A stretch of 64,000 nucleotides of DNA from Neobacillus dielmonensis. Its GTDB lineage: Bacteria > Bacillota > Bacilli > Bacillales > Cytobacillaceae. The position numbers were made by a program, and so were the translations under genes. Shown piece by piece: positions 37,402 to 46,234 of this stretch (the stretch's first letter is position 1; each line of letters opens with the position of its first letter). The notes under the pieces are model-generated. The model did not search any database. It saw only the letters and a list, made by a program, of their open reading frames with translations, and was not told the DNA's origin. The stretch spans positions 62,001 through 126,000 of the forward strand of contig NZ_HG942076.1 in assembly GCF_000612665.1 (NCBI RefSeq), written 5' to 3'.

Positions 37402-38271
37402 ATGAAGGTTTCGATGGTGATTCTGTGCCTTATATGGGGATTTAATTTTGTGATTATGAAGTTTGGAAATGGGGCGTTTCCTCCTGTCCTGTTCGCAGCA
37501 TTGCGATTTTTGACCGGTGCCATCGTCCTCCTTGGCGTAAGTTTTATGAAAAAAATCCCTCTGCCGAATAAATCGGATGTTAAGTGGTTTGTTCTCTGCG
37601 GATTGTTCCAAACCACCTATTTTAACATCGCCATTCAAATCTCACTTAACTATGTGAGTGCCGGTCTGACCTCCGTTCTCACCTACAGTATGCCGCTGTT
37701 TTTATCGATTATGGCCCATAAATGGATCCCTGAAGAGCAGTTGACCGCAAAAAAGACAGTTGGGATTGTTCTTGGCATCGTTGGTTTAGTTCTCGCCATG
37801 GACATCCATTTAGGAGGATCCTTCTGGGCTATGTTACTGGCGTTAAGTTCTGCTATTTCTTGGGCGGTTGCCAACTTGCTGTTTAAACTGAAATTAAAGC
37901 ATTGTGATAGCATCCAATTTACCACTTGGCAAATGACGATTGGCGCGGTGGGATTATTGGTCTATTCGCTTTCCTTTGAACACGGTCAAGCACATTGGGG
38001 ATTTCTGCCGCTCGTTTATATTCTATTCTCGGGGATTGTGGCCTCTGCCTTGGCGTTCGTGATGTGGAATCATATTTTAAGAAGCACAGAAGCTAGCAAA
38101 GCCTCCACTTCGCTGCTCCTTGTCCCAGTTGTAGGGGTTATCTCTGGCGGACTATTTTTGCATGAAAGCTTAAAACTAGTGACGTTAGCAGGGATTTTAC
38201 TGGTCCTGGCAGGAATTTGGTTTGTGAATAGCAAACATAACCAAATGACATCAAATGTTGTGGATGCTTAG
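37402..38271 (+). CDS. EamA/DMT-family permease
   Basis: 289 aa with ten predicted transmembrane helices in two EamA halves (VILCLIWGFNFVIMKFGNG and AMLLALSSAISWAVANLLFK start the halves). The family exports amino acids and metabolites or imports drugs; the substrate here is unknown. GAGAGAGGG ribosome binding site. Likely controlled by the divergent LysR gene. A strong bidirectional terminator follows. Confidence 0.9.
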   Translation: MKVSMVILCLIWGFNFVIMKFGNGAFPPVLFAALRFLTGAIVLLGVSFMKKIPLPNKSDVKWFVLCGLFQTTYFNIAIQISLNYVSAGLTSVLTYSMPLFLSIMAHKWIPEEQLTAKKTVGIVLGIVGLVLAMDIHLGGSFWAMLLALSSAISWAVANLLFKLKLKHCDSIQFTTWQMTIGAVGLLVYSLSFEHGQAHWGFLPLVYILFSGIVASALAFVMWNHILRSTEASKASTSLLLVPVVGVISGGLFLHESLKLVTLAGILLVLAGIWFVNSKHNQMTSNVVDA

Positions 38272-38275
38272 GGCA

Positions 38276-38307
38276 AAAAATCCATCCTTTCAGAGGGATG
38301 GATTTTT
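38276..38307. terminator. Bidirectional terminator
   Basis: AAAAATCCATCC / GGATGGATTTTT, perfect 12-bp stem with an 8-nt loop, between the convergent permease and racemase genes, with A/T runs on both sides. Confidence 0.85.
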
Positions 38308-38313
38308 CCTTTT

Positions 38314-39006
38314 TTATTCTTCCATTGCCAGATTAACAGCTTCGATTGCATGAAGCACGGCGGTATCAAATAAGGGAACTTCCGCATCCTCAGGCTTCAC
38401 TAGCAAGCCAATCTCGGTACAGCCTAATATGATTCCTTCCGCTCCCCGATCCACTAAATTCCTGATTACCTTTTGATAAAATTCCTTGGAATCCTGTTTG
38501 ACTGTACCTAAACATAATTCTTTAAAAATTATATCATTTAGACGGTCAATTTCCTCTCTATCCGGAATCAGTACCTTTATGCCACATGCTTCAATTCTAG
38601 ATGTATAAATGTCTTCTACCATCGTATATTTTGTACCGAGTAACCCGACTTTCTTTATATGAAATTCCTGCATTTGTTTGACGGTCGCATCAGCAATATG
38701 CAGAACGGGAATTGTTATGTTTGCTTCGATTTCACTAACAACCTTATGCATGGTGTTGGTACAGATTACAATATAATCTGCACCTGCTTTCTCTAAGGAA
38801 GACGCGGCGTTAGCCAAAACAGCACCAGCACGGTCCCACTCTCCATTTGCTTGGTATCTTTCAATTTCAGCAAAATCAACGCTAAATAGAATGCATTGGG
38901 CTGAATGCAATCCGCCCAATCTATTTTTCACTTCTTCATTTATGATACGGTAATACTCTTTCGAAGATTCCCAACTCATGCCGCCAATTAATCCAATTGT
39001 TTTCAA
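38314..39006 (-). CDS. Aspartate/glutamate racemase family protein
   Basis: 230 aa cofactor-independent racemase (YgeA/RacX type). Seen: TIGLIGGMSWESSKEYYR at the N-terminus, first catalytic Cys in VICTNTMH, second in ILGCTEIGLL, the two-cysteine mechanism of this family. The start is TTG at 39006 with GGGAGG upstream, and that site overlaps the last codons of a small upstream ORF. It interconverts L and D amino acids, perhaps for cell wall or spore use. Confidence 0.9.
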   Translation of the reverse strand: MKTIGLIGGMSWESSKEYYRIINEEVKNRLGGLHSAQCILFSVDFAEIERYQANGEWDRAGAVLANAASSLEKAGADYIVICTNTMHKVVSEIEANITIPVLHIADATVKQMQEFHIKKVGLLGTKYTMVEDIYTSRIEACGIKVLIPDREEIDRLNDIIFKELCLGTVKQDSKEFYQKVIRNLVDRGAEGIILGCTEIGLLVKPEDAEVPLFDTAVLHAIEAVNLAMEE

Positions 39007-39010
39007 TCCC

Positions 39011-39181
39011 CTATTCCTCCCTTTGAAAATCAGAGTTATCTATTTTATGTTTTGGCAGTTTTAACGATTGGAATAGAATAGACTCCCATTCACGCCTTGC
39101 TTCGAGAACAGCCAATGTCCCTTCTATCCCTTCAGCACCTAGCCTTTTTCCAATCCCTTGGTATGTAATATTAGTGATCAT
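39011..39181 (-). CDS. Possible small protein upstream of the racemase
   Basis: 56-codon ORF from ATG 39181 to TAG 39011-39013: starts MITNITYQGIGKRLG, middle AVLEARREWESILFQSL, mixed charged and hydrophobic pattern. The racemase Shine-Dalgarno lies in its last codons (CAA AGG GAG GAA TAG), suggesting translational coupling. The reading frame stays open upstream to about 39280 without any start codon, so it may be the end of a truncated gene. No SD is visible before the ATG. I do not recognise a family. Confidence 0.4.
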   Translation of the reverse strand: MITNITYQGIGKRLGAEGIEGTLAVLEARREWESILFQSLKLPKHKIDNSDFQREE

Positions 39182-39342
39182 TTTTGTAGGTAATTTTATT
39201 TTACAATATAAGTTATCGACGATTATAAAAGTATTTTTATTTTTTCCAAAATGCGGTTGGCCTTTTATGGGAACTATGGTGATAATTCAACATGGAAATA
39301 TTATTGTAAAATAGTAAAATATTTGTGTAGGGGTGATAAAAA

Positions 39343-40788
39343 TTGAATAGCTCTGTAAATGATGAAGTAGAACAACAATATCAAGCAGATTTATTATTAG
39401 ATAAAATAATCATTAAAGATATTTATTATAACGATGAAGAGGAAAATGCTTTTGTTCCGGCAACTTTGACCCTGTTTGGACATTGTTACGAGATCGAGAC
39501 CTATACTCGCCAATCCTCCGTATGGAAAAGAATTACCCATAAATCAAACGGCAAAGGTGAAGAGGAATTCACCATAACCCCTTCTTCGATGTATAAAGGC
39601 GAAGTAGAAGTTTGCATGAATCAAGATACTACCTTTTTGATGGTACCGGAAAAAGCGGAGACGGTTAAGCAGCATGTGGATTCTCTTAATCAAAAGTTTA
39701 CGGACGAGAGAATCAAGTTTAAGAGTGAAATGGAATTAAAGGCTACGCAAATACTTCTGTATAACCAAGAAATAAATAGTCTATTAACCAACTTCATTGA
39801 GAGTGTGGACCCATTTACCTTTTTCCAAGCCGATATGATTATCGGAGTCGAATATAAGTTATATAGTAAAAACAGAATTGGCAAGATGTTGCTTTTATCA
39901 ACTGATACGATGAGAAGATCATTACTTATGCACGATGAGTTCGAAACAAAGGGCGGAAAAGACGGGGCCGTTCAAACGACCACATACGAAAAACTCAACA
40001 ATCAGGAACAAGTTGACCGTTACTTTGAAAATCATTTTGACTTACTTGTAAAATTAATCAACAAAAAGCTTCAACTCAATGATTTGACGCATACCTATTA
40101 CTTAACCTATGTTCTTTTATATAAAAAAGTAATTGAATATTTTTCCCTAAAATGGGCTCAAGATTATGGGGAATATTTCACCAATATTGAAGAACAATCA
40201 TTAGAGGAAGCGGTGGTCACCTACTGTTGTATTGATACCATCGATCCTGAGTTGGTGCGGCATGCTTCACCTTTCGTTTATTATTTGATGCATCATCGTA
40301 AATTTGAAGACTTAGACAATTACTTGGATTGTACGGATTTGTTTGTGGAAGTCCTCAATGAGGCGTTAGAGAATAAAAAGTTATTGGATTTCGAGCGTAA
40401 CTTAATGAGAAATCAGCAGAAAATGAAGGTTACCATTAATGATGTGGATTTAATGAGTGGTCATGAATTTGAAAACTTTGTGGGTGTACTGTTTGCGAAA
40501 ATGGGTTATACCACAACAGTGACGAAGGGTTCAGGCGACCAAGGAATTGATGTAATCGTAGAGAAAAACGGAAAACGATTTGGGGTCCAAGCTAAATGCT
40601 ATTCCTCTGCCGTTAACAATAAAGCCGTTCAAGAAGTGGTAGCTGGTTTGAGTTATTACCAGCTTGAAAAAGGAATCGTCATCACCAATAACTATTTTAC
40701 CGATTCTGCTAGAGATTTGGCTTATTCAAACGACGTGATTCTCTGGGATCGAAATTATATTAAAGAAAAACTAAGTGAACTATTTTAA
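39343..40788 (+). CDS. Mrr-type restriction endonuclease-like protein
   Basis: 481 aa. Residues ~1-365 are an unrecognised region with no membrane segments. The C-terminal ~110 residues are an Mrr_cat PD-(D/E)XK nuclease: MSGHEFENFVGVLFAKMGY (371-389), GSGDQGIDVIV (D403) and VQAKCY (Q416-K418), then IVITNNYFT and the closing LWDR. Mrr-type enzymes cut methylated DNA. No methyltransferase gene is adjacent. The start is TTG 39343 with GGGGTGA upstream. Could be a defence nuclease of unknown trigger. Confidence 0.85.
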   Translation: MNSSVNDEVEQQYQADLLLDKIIIKDIYYNDEEENAFVPATLTLFGHCYEIETYTRQSSVWKRITHKSNGKGEEEFTITPSSMYKGEVEVCMNQDTTFLMVPEKAETVKQHVDSLNQKFTDERIKFKSEMELKATQILLYNQEINSLLTNFIESVDPFTFFQADMIIGVEYKLYSKNRIGKMLLLSTDTMRRSLLMHDEFETKGGKDGAVQTTTYEKLNNQEQVDRYFENHFDLLVKLINKKLQLNDLTHTYYLTYVLLYKKVIEYFSLKWAQDYGEYFTNIEEQSLEEAVVTYCCIDTIDPELVRHASPFVYYLMHHRKFEDLDNYLDCTDLFVEVLNEALENKKLLDFERNLMRNQQKMKVTINDVDLMSGHEFENFVGVLFAKMGYTTTVTKGSGDQGIDVIVEKNGKRFGVQAKCYSSAVNNKAVQEVVAGLSYYQLEKGIVITNNYFTDSARDLAYSNDVILWDRNYIKEKLSELF

Positions 40789-40830
40789 ATAAGCTAGGGT
40801 TTTCCTTTTAGTATGTCCCTGCTCCTAAAA

Positions 40831-40859
40831 AAAAGGCAGGCTCAGACGCCTGTCTTTTA
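40831..40859. terminator. Terminator between nuclease and DUF4064 genes
   Basis: AAAGGCAGGC / GCCTGTCTTT with a short loop and A/T runs on both sides; it serves the convergent genes and touches the DUF4064 stop. Confidence 0.75.
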
Positions 40860-41177
40860 TGATTCTTTTGGGGTGGTTTTAATGCGGAAGGAAAGGATTC
40901 CTGCAATGAGTAGGAAGATAAACGCGAAGATATAAAACAATCCGTTTGCGACCAACCCATAAATAGCAATAATAATCAACAAAATACCGCTAATTTTATT
41001 AAACTTCCATGCAAGAAACCCTAAGATAATAGCCAATGCAGAAATCCAAAAAACCGTAGCACCGCTGCTGGCCATGTCTTTTTCTCCAAACACCGCCCCG
41101 CCTGCTGTGACTAAAAATCCACTAACAATTCCCGATATACCGCCTAGAATCGATAATACAGCAACCCAAGCTTTCAT
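40857..41177 (-). CDS. Small four-helix membrane protein (DUF4064-like)
   Basis: 106 aa, four hydrophobic segments: AWVAVLSILGGISGIVSGFL, VFWISALAIILGFLAW, GILLIIIAIYGLVANGLF and IFAFIFLLIAGILSF, ending in a basic KTTPKES tail. This pattern fits the DUF4064 group of small Firmicutes membrane proteins; function unknown. It is monocistronic. Confidence 0.7.
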   Translation of the reverse strand: MKAWVAVLSILGGISGIVSGFLVTAGGAVFGEKDMASSGATVFWISALAIILGFLAWKFNKISGILLIIIAIYGLVANGLFYIFAFIFLLIAGILSFRIKTTPKES

Positions 41178-41307
41178 TTTATTACTCCTTTGTTCATTTT
41201 TATAAACCTATCCCCAATAAGTTAGCCATTTATTTGCGATGAACTTTACATCTCCTCATTCATTATTTTGCTCTTAATTACCATCATCATGCATTGGTAC
41301 TTATAGT

Positions 41308-41360
41308 ACAGAGGGACGGCTCTCCTGCTTCAAAATTTGAAGTGGAAGAACCGTCCCTGT
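41308..41360. repeat. Dispersed GACGGTTCT palindrome
   Basis: ACAGAGGGACGGCTCTCCTGCTTC opposite GAAGTGGAAGAACCGTCCCTGT in an imperfect inverted repeat, ending 3 bp before the stop codon of the spore germination-type gene. Confidence 0.7.
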
Positions 41361-41363
41361 GCA

Positions 41364-41612
41364 TCAAGTTTCAGACACGTTATCGATTTGTCCTTGGTCA
41401 TTGGTAATATTCTCGTTCACTTTGGTATTCATACTGGATGCAGCAGGAGATCCATCCCCCGCTGAGAAATTTGTCCCAAAAAATTTCAAGTTGGATGTGT
41501 GGCTATTTTGAACAGTCGCACCGAAATTGATATTGGCGTTTTGGGCCAAACCGTTCACTTGTATATTGGAAATATTAATTTGAAATGACTTTGGTTCACT
41601 TTCATTTGCCAC
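41364..41612 (-). CDS. GerPA/GerPF-like small spore protein
   Basis: 82 aa, no signal peptide or membrane segment. Seen: SFQINISNIQVNGLAQNANINFG followed by an Asn-rich segment, the pattern of the GerPA/PF coat-associated proteins that let germinants through the spore coat. Its GDGSPAAS segment (41435-41466) is encoded by DNA resembling the dispersed repeat (GGGGATGGATCTCCTGC). It faces away from the gerA-type operon 272 bp distant. Family assignment is by resemblance only. Confidence 0.65.
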   Translation of the reverse strand: MANESEPKSFQINISNIQVNGLAQNANINFGATVQNSHTSNLKFFGTNFSAGDGSPAASSMNTKVNENITNDQGQIDNVSET

Positions 41613-41674
41613 TTCTATTCACCTCCAATCGGTCATGGAGCCGTACAATCGGTCGTTTATACATGCTATGTGAA

Positions 41675-41811
41675 ACGCGGGTACGGTTCTTGTGCACCAC
41701 CCTAGAGATGAACTAGTCAACGCCACCCAAATAAACAAGTGAACGTGCTGGCCACTCCTTATAAACAGGCTCCAAAGGGAACCAGAAGAACCGTCCCTTT
41801 GGTCCCCTTGG
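41675..41811. repeat. Pair of dispersed repeat fragments
   Basis: ACGCGGGTACGGTTCTTGTGC (41675-41695) and CCAAAGGGAACCAGAAGAACCGTCCCTTTGG (41772-41802) in the gap before the germination operon. The second is a compact palindrome with CCAAAGGG/CCCTTTGG arms. Confidence 0.65.
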
Positions 41812-41884
41812 CACCCAAATCTAGGAATAATGACCCAGGTTATTTTGGATGTTTTGGTAAAAGTTATGGGTAGGGAGGCGGTAT

Positions 41885-43453
41885 GTGGTGCTTTTTAAGA
41901 GTAGCCAACGGATGAAGAAGTTGGAATATGGTAAAGGCTCGGAGCCGTGTGCGGTTCTTTCCTCTTCGCTTGATGAGACAACGGCTGGAATTAAGCAGGT
42001 TTTAGGTGATAATGATGATTTGGTAATCAAGTCCTTCAAGGTTTTTGGACAGTATGAAGCAGCCATTTTCTATTTTTCTAATTTAGTCAAACAGGATAGT
42101 ATCAATCATGATATTCTAAAACCTCTTATGTATGTCCCAGATCATTTAAAGGATCGAAACCGGCCGTTAAGCCAGTTAGCCGAACTGATTACCAAAGAAA
42201 CACTTTACCATAGCCAGGCTCAGCCTGAGCAGAGTATGGAAAAAGTAATCGAGTTCATTTTATGCGGTGAAACCGTGCTGATTATTGACGGTATGGAGGA
42301 AGCGATTCACATTGGGACACGCAATGTGGAAAAGCGGTCCATCTCCCAGCCGGAAACCGAGCAAGTTATTTTAGGGCCCCGCGAAGGATTCATTGAAAAC
42401 ATTCAAACCAACCTCGCATTGCTTCGATACCGGCTGCCAACCCCTGACTTCCAAGTCAAAACCATGAAAATCGGACGCCTGACCCAATCCACCGCAGCCT
42501 ATTGCTATTTAAAGGGCATCGCGGATGAAAATGTCGTACAGGAAGTGGAAAGAAGACTGTCCGAAATCGAGATTGATGCCATCATGGATGTTGGCTATCT
42601 CGAACAATTTATCGAGGATAATCCCTTTTCCCCGTTTCCACAAATCCAAAGTACGGAAAGACCGGATAAAACGGTTGCCAATCTGGCCGAAGGCAGAGTG
42701 GCCATTTTTGTGGATGGGTCCCCTTTTGCCTTGCTTGTCCCTGTCGTTTTCAACCAATTTTATCAAACAACAGAAGATTATTCGTCCCGGTTTATGATGG
42801 GCAGCTTTGTCCGAATGGCCCGAATGCTGGCGCTTGTGTTTTCGCTGATTTTCCCTGCGCTTTATGTCTCGTTCATCTCGTTCAATCCCGAATTGCTGCC
42901 AACCGAATTTGCTATTGCCGTTGCCGGAGGCCGGGCCGGTGTTCCCTACCCAGCCGTCGTCGAAGTATTGATTATTGAAGTGGCCATGGAGGTCTTAAGG
43001 GAAGCCACCGTCCGATTGCCGAAGCAGGTCGGCGGCGCCTTATCGATTGTCGGGGTTTTAGTGGTCGGACAGGCCGCAGTTGAGGCCGGTTTGGCAAGTC
43101 CCATCACCGTTGTCGCCATTGCCCTTACGACCATTGGCTCCTTTGCGACTCCTGCCTATTCCGCGGCATTTGCGCTCCGGATGCTGCGGTTTCCGATCAT
43201 GATTCTGGCCGGTATTTTTGGCTTATATGGGGTTGTTATCGGCATCATCTTTATTTTTAACCACATGCTGTCGCTGAAATCATTCGGAGTGCCGTATATG
43301 GCGCCGGTCTCCCCAGAGAACTACCAGGGGATGAAAGATGTGGTTTTCCGTGCCCCATTGTGGCTAATGCCTAGAAGACCGGCATTTCTCAACTCCAGAA
43401 ATCGCAGACGATTAAGCCAAAGTAACAAGCGGAACGGTTTTGATCATGAATAG
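41885..43453 (+). CDS. GerA-family germinant receptor A subunit
   Basis: 522 aa GerXA subunit of an inner-membrane spore germinant receptor. Seen: cytoplasmic N-terminal domain (SSSLDETTAGIKQVLGDN, then LIIDGMEEAIHIGTRNVEKR), the highly conserved EGFIENIQTNLALLRYRL, and a membrane domain with FVDGSPFALLVPVVFNQF and VAGGRAGVPYPAVVEVLIIE. GTG start with GGGAGG 6 nt upstream. First of four co-directional genes. Which nutrient it senses cannot be read from sequence. Confidence 0.93.
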   Translation: MVLFKSSQRMKKLEYGKGSEPCAVLSSSLDETTAGIKQVLGDNDDLVIKSFKVFGQYEAAIFYFSNLVKQDSINHDILKPLMYVPDHLKDRNRPLSQLAELITKETLYHSQAQPEQSMEKVIEFILCGETVLIIDGMEEAIHIGTRNVEKRSISQPETEQVILGPREGFIENIQTNLALLRYRLPTPDFQVKTMKIGRLTQSTAAYCYLKGIADENVVQEVERRLSEIEIDAIMDVGYLEQFIEDNPFSPFPQIQSTERPDKTVANLAEGRVAIFVDGSPFALLVPVVFNQFYQTTEDYSSRFMMGSFVRMARMLALVFSLIFPALYVSFISFNPELLPTEFAIAVAGGRAGVPYPAVVEVLIIEVAMEVLREATVRLPKQVGGALSIVGVLVVGQAAVEAGLASPITVVAIALTTIGSFATPAYSAAFALRMLRFPIMILAGIFGLYGVVIGIIFIFNHMLSLKSFGVPYMAPVSPENYQGMKDVVFRAPLWLMPRRPAFLNSRNRRRLSQSNKRNGFDHE

Positions 43454-43500
43454 CGGAAAGTACAAGTTAGAAAGGATACAAGGAATGGAGGATGCGAGTA

Positions 43501-44610
43501 ATGGAGAATACAAGACCAATCACAACCTATCAAGCCGCTGCGATTTTAATTAGTACCATTATTGGCGTGGGTGTCCTCCCGCTGCCCCTGTTTGCCGTAC
43601 AAGCAGGTGACACGGGAGCACCCCTTGTCACCCTTCTAGGTATGGTTTTAGGGGCGATTGGGCTATTCATCCTTACCTTTTTGGGGATTCGCCATCCCGA
43701 AAAGACCATCATTACCTATAGCGAAGACATCATCGGAAAGGTACTCGGCAGGATTTGCAGCCTATTTGTCATCCTATTTTTCTTTGTGTTAACCGGGCTT
43801 GCTGCCCGTGAATTCGGTGAGGTAGTGGTGACCGGCGTTTTACAGGAAACCCCGTTAGAGGTCACTGTCATCGTCATGCTTTTGCTCGCCTGTATCAGCT
43901 GCCGCAATGCGATCAATGTATTTTCTTACATTCACAATTTTTATCTTCCGATGCTAGTAGCCCCAGTTTTAATCGTAGTCGCCTTATCGTTAAAAAATGC
44001 GGATCCGTTATATTTACGCCCGATCATCGGCACCAATCTTCCCCATATGTTATTTGGGACCTTAACCATTTCCGCACTGTTTCAAGGTTCGTTTATTATA
44101 ACGATGATTATTCCTTTTATGAAAAATCCCAAAAAGGCGATAAAGGCAAGCCTGTTTGGGATATCCATCTCGGGTGGATTGTATTTATTACTGGTGATTG
44201 CGACAGTAGCAGTTTTTGGAGCAGAAGAGATAAAGCAAATTTTTTGGCCGACGCTGGAATTGGCGAGAACAACAGCGTTGCCTGGAAATGTCCTGCAGCG
44301 GCTGGATGTCATCTTCCTAGCCGTTTGGGTGACTGCCGTATTTACTACGTTATTCTCGAGCTATTATTTTACGATTTATTCGATCCAACAATTGCTGCAC
44401 CTTCAGGACCATAAGATGCTATCTTGCTCTATTTTCCCGTTCGTGTTTATTTCTGCGATGCTGCCACAAAATCTGATCCAAATGTATGAGTTTATTAAGT
44501 TTGTGGGCAGAGTAGGCTTGCTGATTACCATTTTGTACCCCGGAATACTGCTAATTATTGATTTTATTAAGAATAGGAGGCGGAAAGAAAATGCGTCGCA
44601 ACAAACGTAA
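43501..44610 (+). CDS. GerB-type germinant receptor permease subunit
   Basis: 369 aa, ten transmembrane helices, APC-superfamily spore germination permease: TTYQAAAILISTIIGVGVLPLP near the start and LARTTALPGNVLQRLDVIFL late. It carries the ligand-binding site in GerAB homologues. ATG 43501 is chosen over 43492 because GGAGG fits with 9-nt spacing. The end overlaps the next gene by about 20 nt, typical of ger operons. Confidence 0.92.
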   Translation: MENTRPITTYQAAAILISTIIGVGVLPLPLFAVQAGDTGAPLVTLLGMVLGAIGLFILTFLGIRHPEKTIITYSEDIIGKVLGRICSLFVILFFFVLTGLAAREFGEVVVTGVLQETPLEVTVIVMLLLACISCRNAINVFSYIHNFYLPMLVAPVLIVVALSLKNADPLYLRPIIGTNLPHMLFGTLTISALFQGSFIITMIIPFMKNPKKAIKASLFGISISGGLYLLLVIATVAVFGAEEIKQIFWPTLELARTTALPGNVLQRLDVIFLAVWVTAVFTTLFSSYYFTIYSIQQLLHLQDHKMLSCSIFPFVFISAMLPQNLIQMYEFIKFVGRVGLLITILYPGILLIIDFIKNRRRKENASQQT

Positions 44611-45805
44611 CCTAGTACTTCTGCTGCTTTTCGTCCTCCTCCTCCCATTGCTTTCCGGGTGCTGGGACGCAATGGAAATGGAACGCCGTGCCAACATATT
44701 GGCCATTGGCATTGACGAAGCGAGTGAAAAGGAGCAGGAGAAGGATGGAGAGGTAGCTCATTTAAAAAAAAGTTTTCAGATGCCAAACCAGAAATTGATT
44801 AAGGTAACGGCTCAGATTGCGATTCCGGGTCGGATTCCCCTTGGGCCTGACCAAGGAGGCGACCAAAAGCCCGTATTGGTCATGAGTGTCGTCGGCCATA
44901 CACTGGAGGATGCTTTGCTGAATCTTCAGCAGCAAGTGGCGGACGAGCTGTTTCTCGGACATTTACGAATTATTGTGTTAAATGAAAACGTGGCGAAGCA
45001 GGGAACAAAACGGCTCAATGATTTTCTCAGGCGCAATCCAGAAATTCGCAGAACGGCGGCTCTGGTCGTGTCAAAAGAAGCTGCCTCCAAATATATGAAG
45101 CTGGCGCCTGATTTGGACCGAGTTCCCTCCCTGTATTTGGCCGATATGGTCGATAATTTATCTTCTTTAGGGAGGTTCCCGCCTAGTTTTATCGGACTAT
45201 TTTGGACAATTTATTCCAGTAAAGGGCAGGAAGCCTACCTTCCGTATTTAACCATAAAGCAAAAGGACATCATCGAACTAAAAGGGCTTGCCTATTTTAA
45301 GGGAGATAAAATGGTAGGCAAAACATCACCGCTTGAAATCGGCGTGTTTATGGCAGTAAAAGGAGATAGCAAAGGCGGGTACGGCGCTTTTGTACATGTT
45401 CCTGGCACCGATCAAATGGTCATGGTCCAAGTAAGGAGCCGGAAAACCAAAACCAAGATTGAACTCAAAAACGGACGCCCTCATGTCAGGCTTAAGGTCC
45501 GCTATGAATGTGAAATCGATGAAAAGGAAAGTCCAAAAGTGAAAATCAACGACTCAAAAGTGTTGAAGAGTATTGAAAAAGAAACAGCCAAAGACATGAG
45601 GATGTCGATTGAAAAATTAATTGCCACCACACAAAACGCTGGCTCTGATGTTTTTGGTTTTGGAGAACACTTTCGGGCCAAGCTGCCACGGTATTGGAAC
45701 CGAAACATCAAAACAAAAGAAAATTGGGAAGCTGCCTATCAACAGCTCACCTACGATGTGAAAGTAGATACCTTTATTCACCGCGTCGGCATGAAAGCAA
45801 AATAA
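44591..45805 (+). CDS. Ger(x)C-family germinant receptor lipoprotein
   Basis: 404 aa. Lipoprotein signal (LVLLLLFVLLLPLLSGC), then the GerC start CWDAMEMERRANILAIGID and the C-terminal GerAC domain (RVPSLYLADMVDNL, FGFGEHFRAKLPRYW). Anchored outside the inner spore membrane with subunits A and B. The start ATG 44591 has AGGAGG about 10 nt upstream; an earlier ATG in frame lacks one. Overlaps the B subunit gene, so the operon is translationally linked. Confidence 0.92.
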   Translation: MRRNKRNLVLLLLFVLLLPLLSGCWDAMEMERRANILAIGIDEASEKEQEKDGEVAHLKKSFQMPNQKLIKVTAQIAIPGRIPLGPDQGGDQKPVLVMSVVGHTLEDALLNLQQQVADELFLGHLRIIVLNENVAKQGTKRLNDFLRRNPEIRRTAALVVSKEAASKYMKLAPDLDRVPSLYLADMVDNLSSLGRFPPSFIGLFWTIYSSKGQEAYLPYLTIKQKDIIELKGLAYFKGDKMVGKTSPLEIGVFMAVKGDSKGGYGAFVHVPGTDQMVMVQVRSRKTKTKIELKNGRPHVRLKVRYECEIDEKESPKVKINDSKVLKSIEKETAKDMRMSIEKLIATTQNAGSDVFGFGEHFRAKLPRYWNRNIKTKENWEAAYQQLTYDVKVDTFIHRVGMKAK

Positions 45806-45815
45806 CAACAGAAGG

Positions 45816-46028
45816 ATGATGATTCGTTTGAATATCGGCTATATGATGTACGCCATCATACTATTCGGCCTATCCGGCCTCATACTCCTGCTAACAGACG
45901 TCAAAAAATACAAAAAAGACGGCCTGAAAAAAGAACAAAAAGTCTCACGTCTCCTTGGCTGGATGAACATCATGATCGGAACCGGATTACTCGCCTTCAA
46001 TTGGATCTATCAGAACTTCGTCTGGTGA
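45816..46028 (+). CDS. Small CLC_0170-like membrane protein, GerD-subunit type
   Basis: 70 aa with two hydrophobic segments (YMMYAIILFGLSGLILLLT and IMIGTGLLAFNWIYQ) joined by a basic loop KKYKKDGLKKEQK. Small two-helix proteins like this follow or lie inside gerA-type operons (GerXD subunits that modulate receptor output). It is 10 bp after the C subunit gene. The start could be the second ATG or the TTG six codons in; SD AAGG. Confidence 0.75.
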   Translation: MMIRLNIGYMMYAIILFGLSGLILLLTDVKKYKKDGLKKEQKVSRLLGWMNIMIGTGLLAFNWIYQNFVW

Positions 46029-46229
46029 CCACCACGGGACCACGGGGACCACGGGGACGGTTCTTCCGGTTCCATTGGGATCACAGGGTCAGTTCTTCCG
46101 GTTCCATGAAACACGGGGACGGTTCTTGCGCTTCAAACTTGCAGCGTAAGATCCATCCTCGCACTACTTGTCTGGCTAAATTAAAAAACGTTTCTAAAAC
46201 GAAGCAGGAGAACCGTCCCCCTGCTTCAC
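46022..46229. repeat. Cluster of four dispersed repeat cores
   Basis: Three cores in one orientation with tandem CCACGGGGA words (GGGACGGTTCTTCCGG near 46057, GGGTCAGTTCTTCCGG near 46087, GGGGACGGTTCTTGCGC near 46115), then a compact reverse copy GAAGCAGG-core-CCTGCTTC at 46201-46227, 8 bp beyond the beta-lactamase stop. Confidence 0.75.
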
Positions 46230-46234
46230 CCCGT

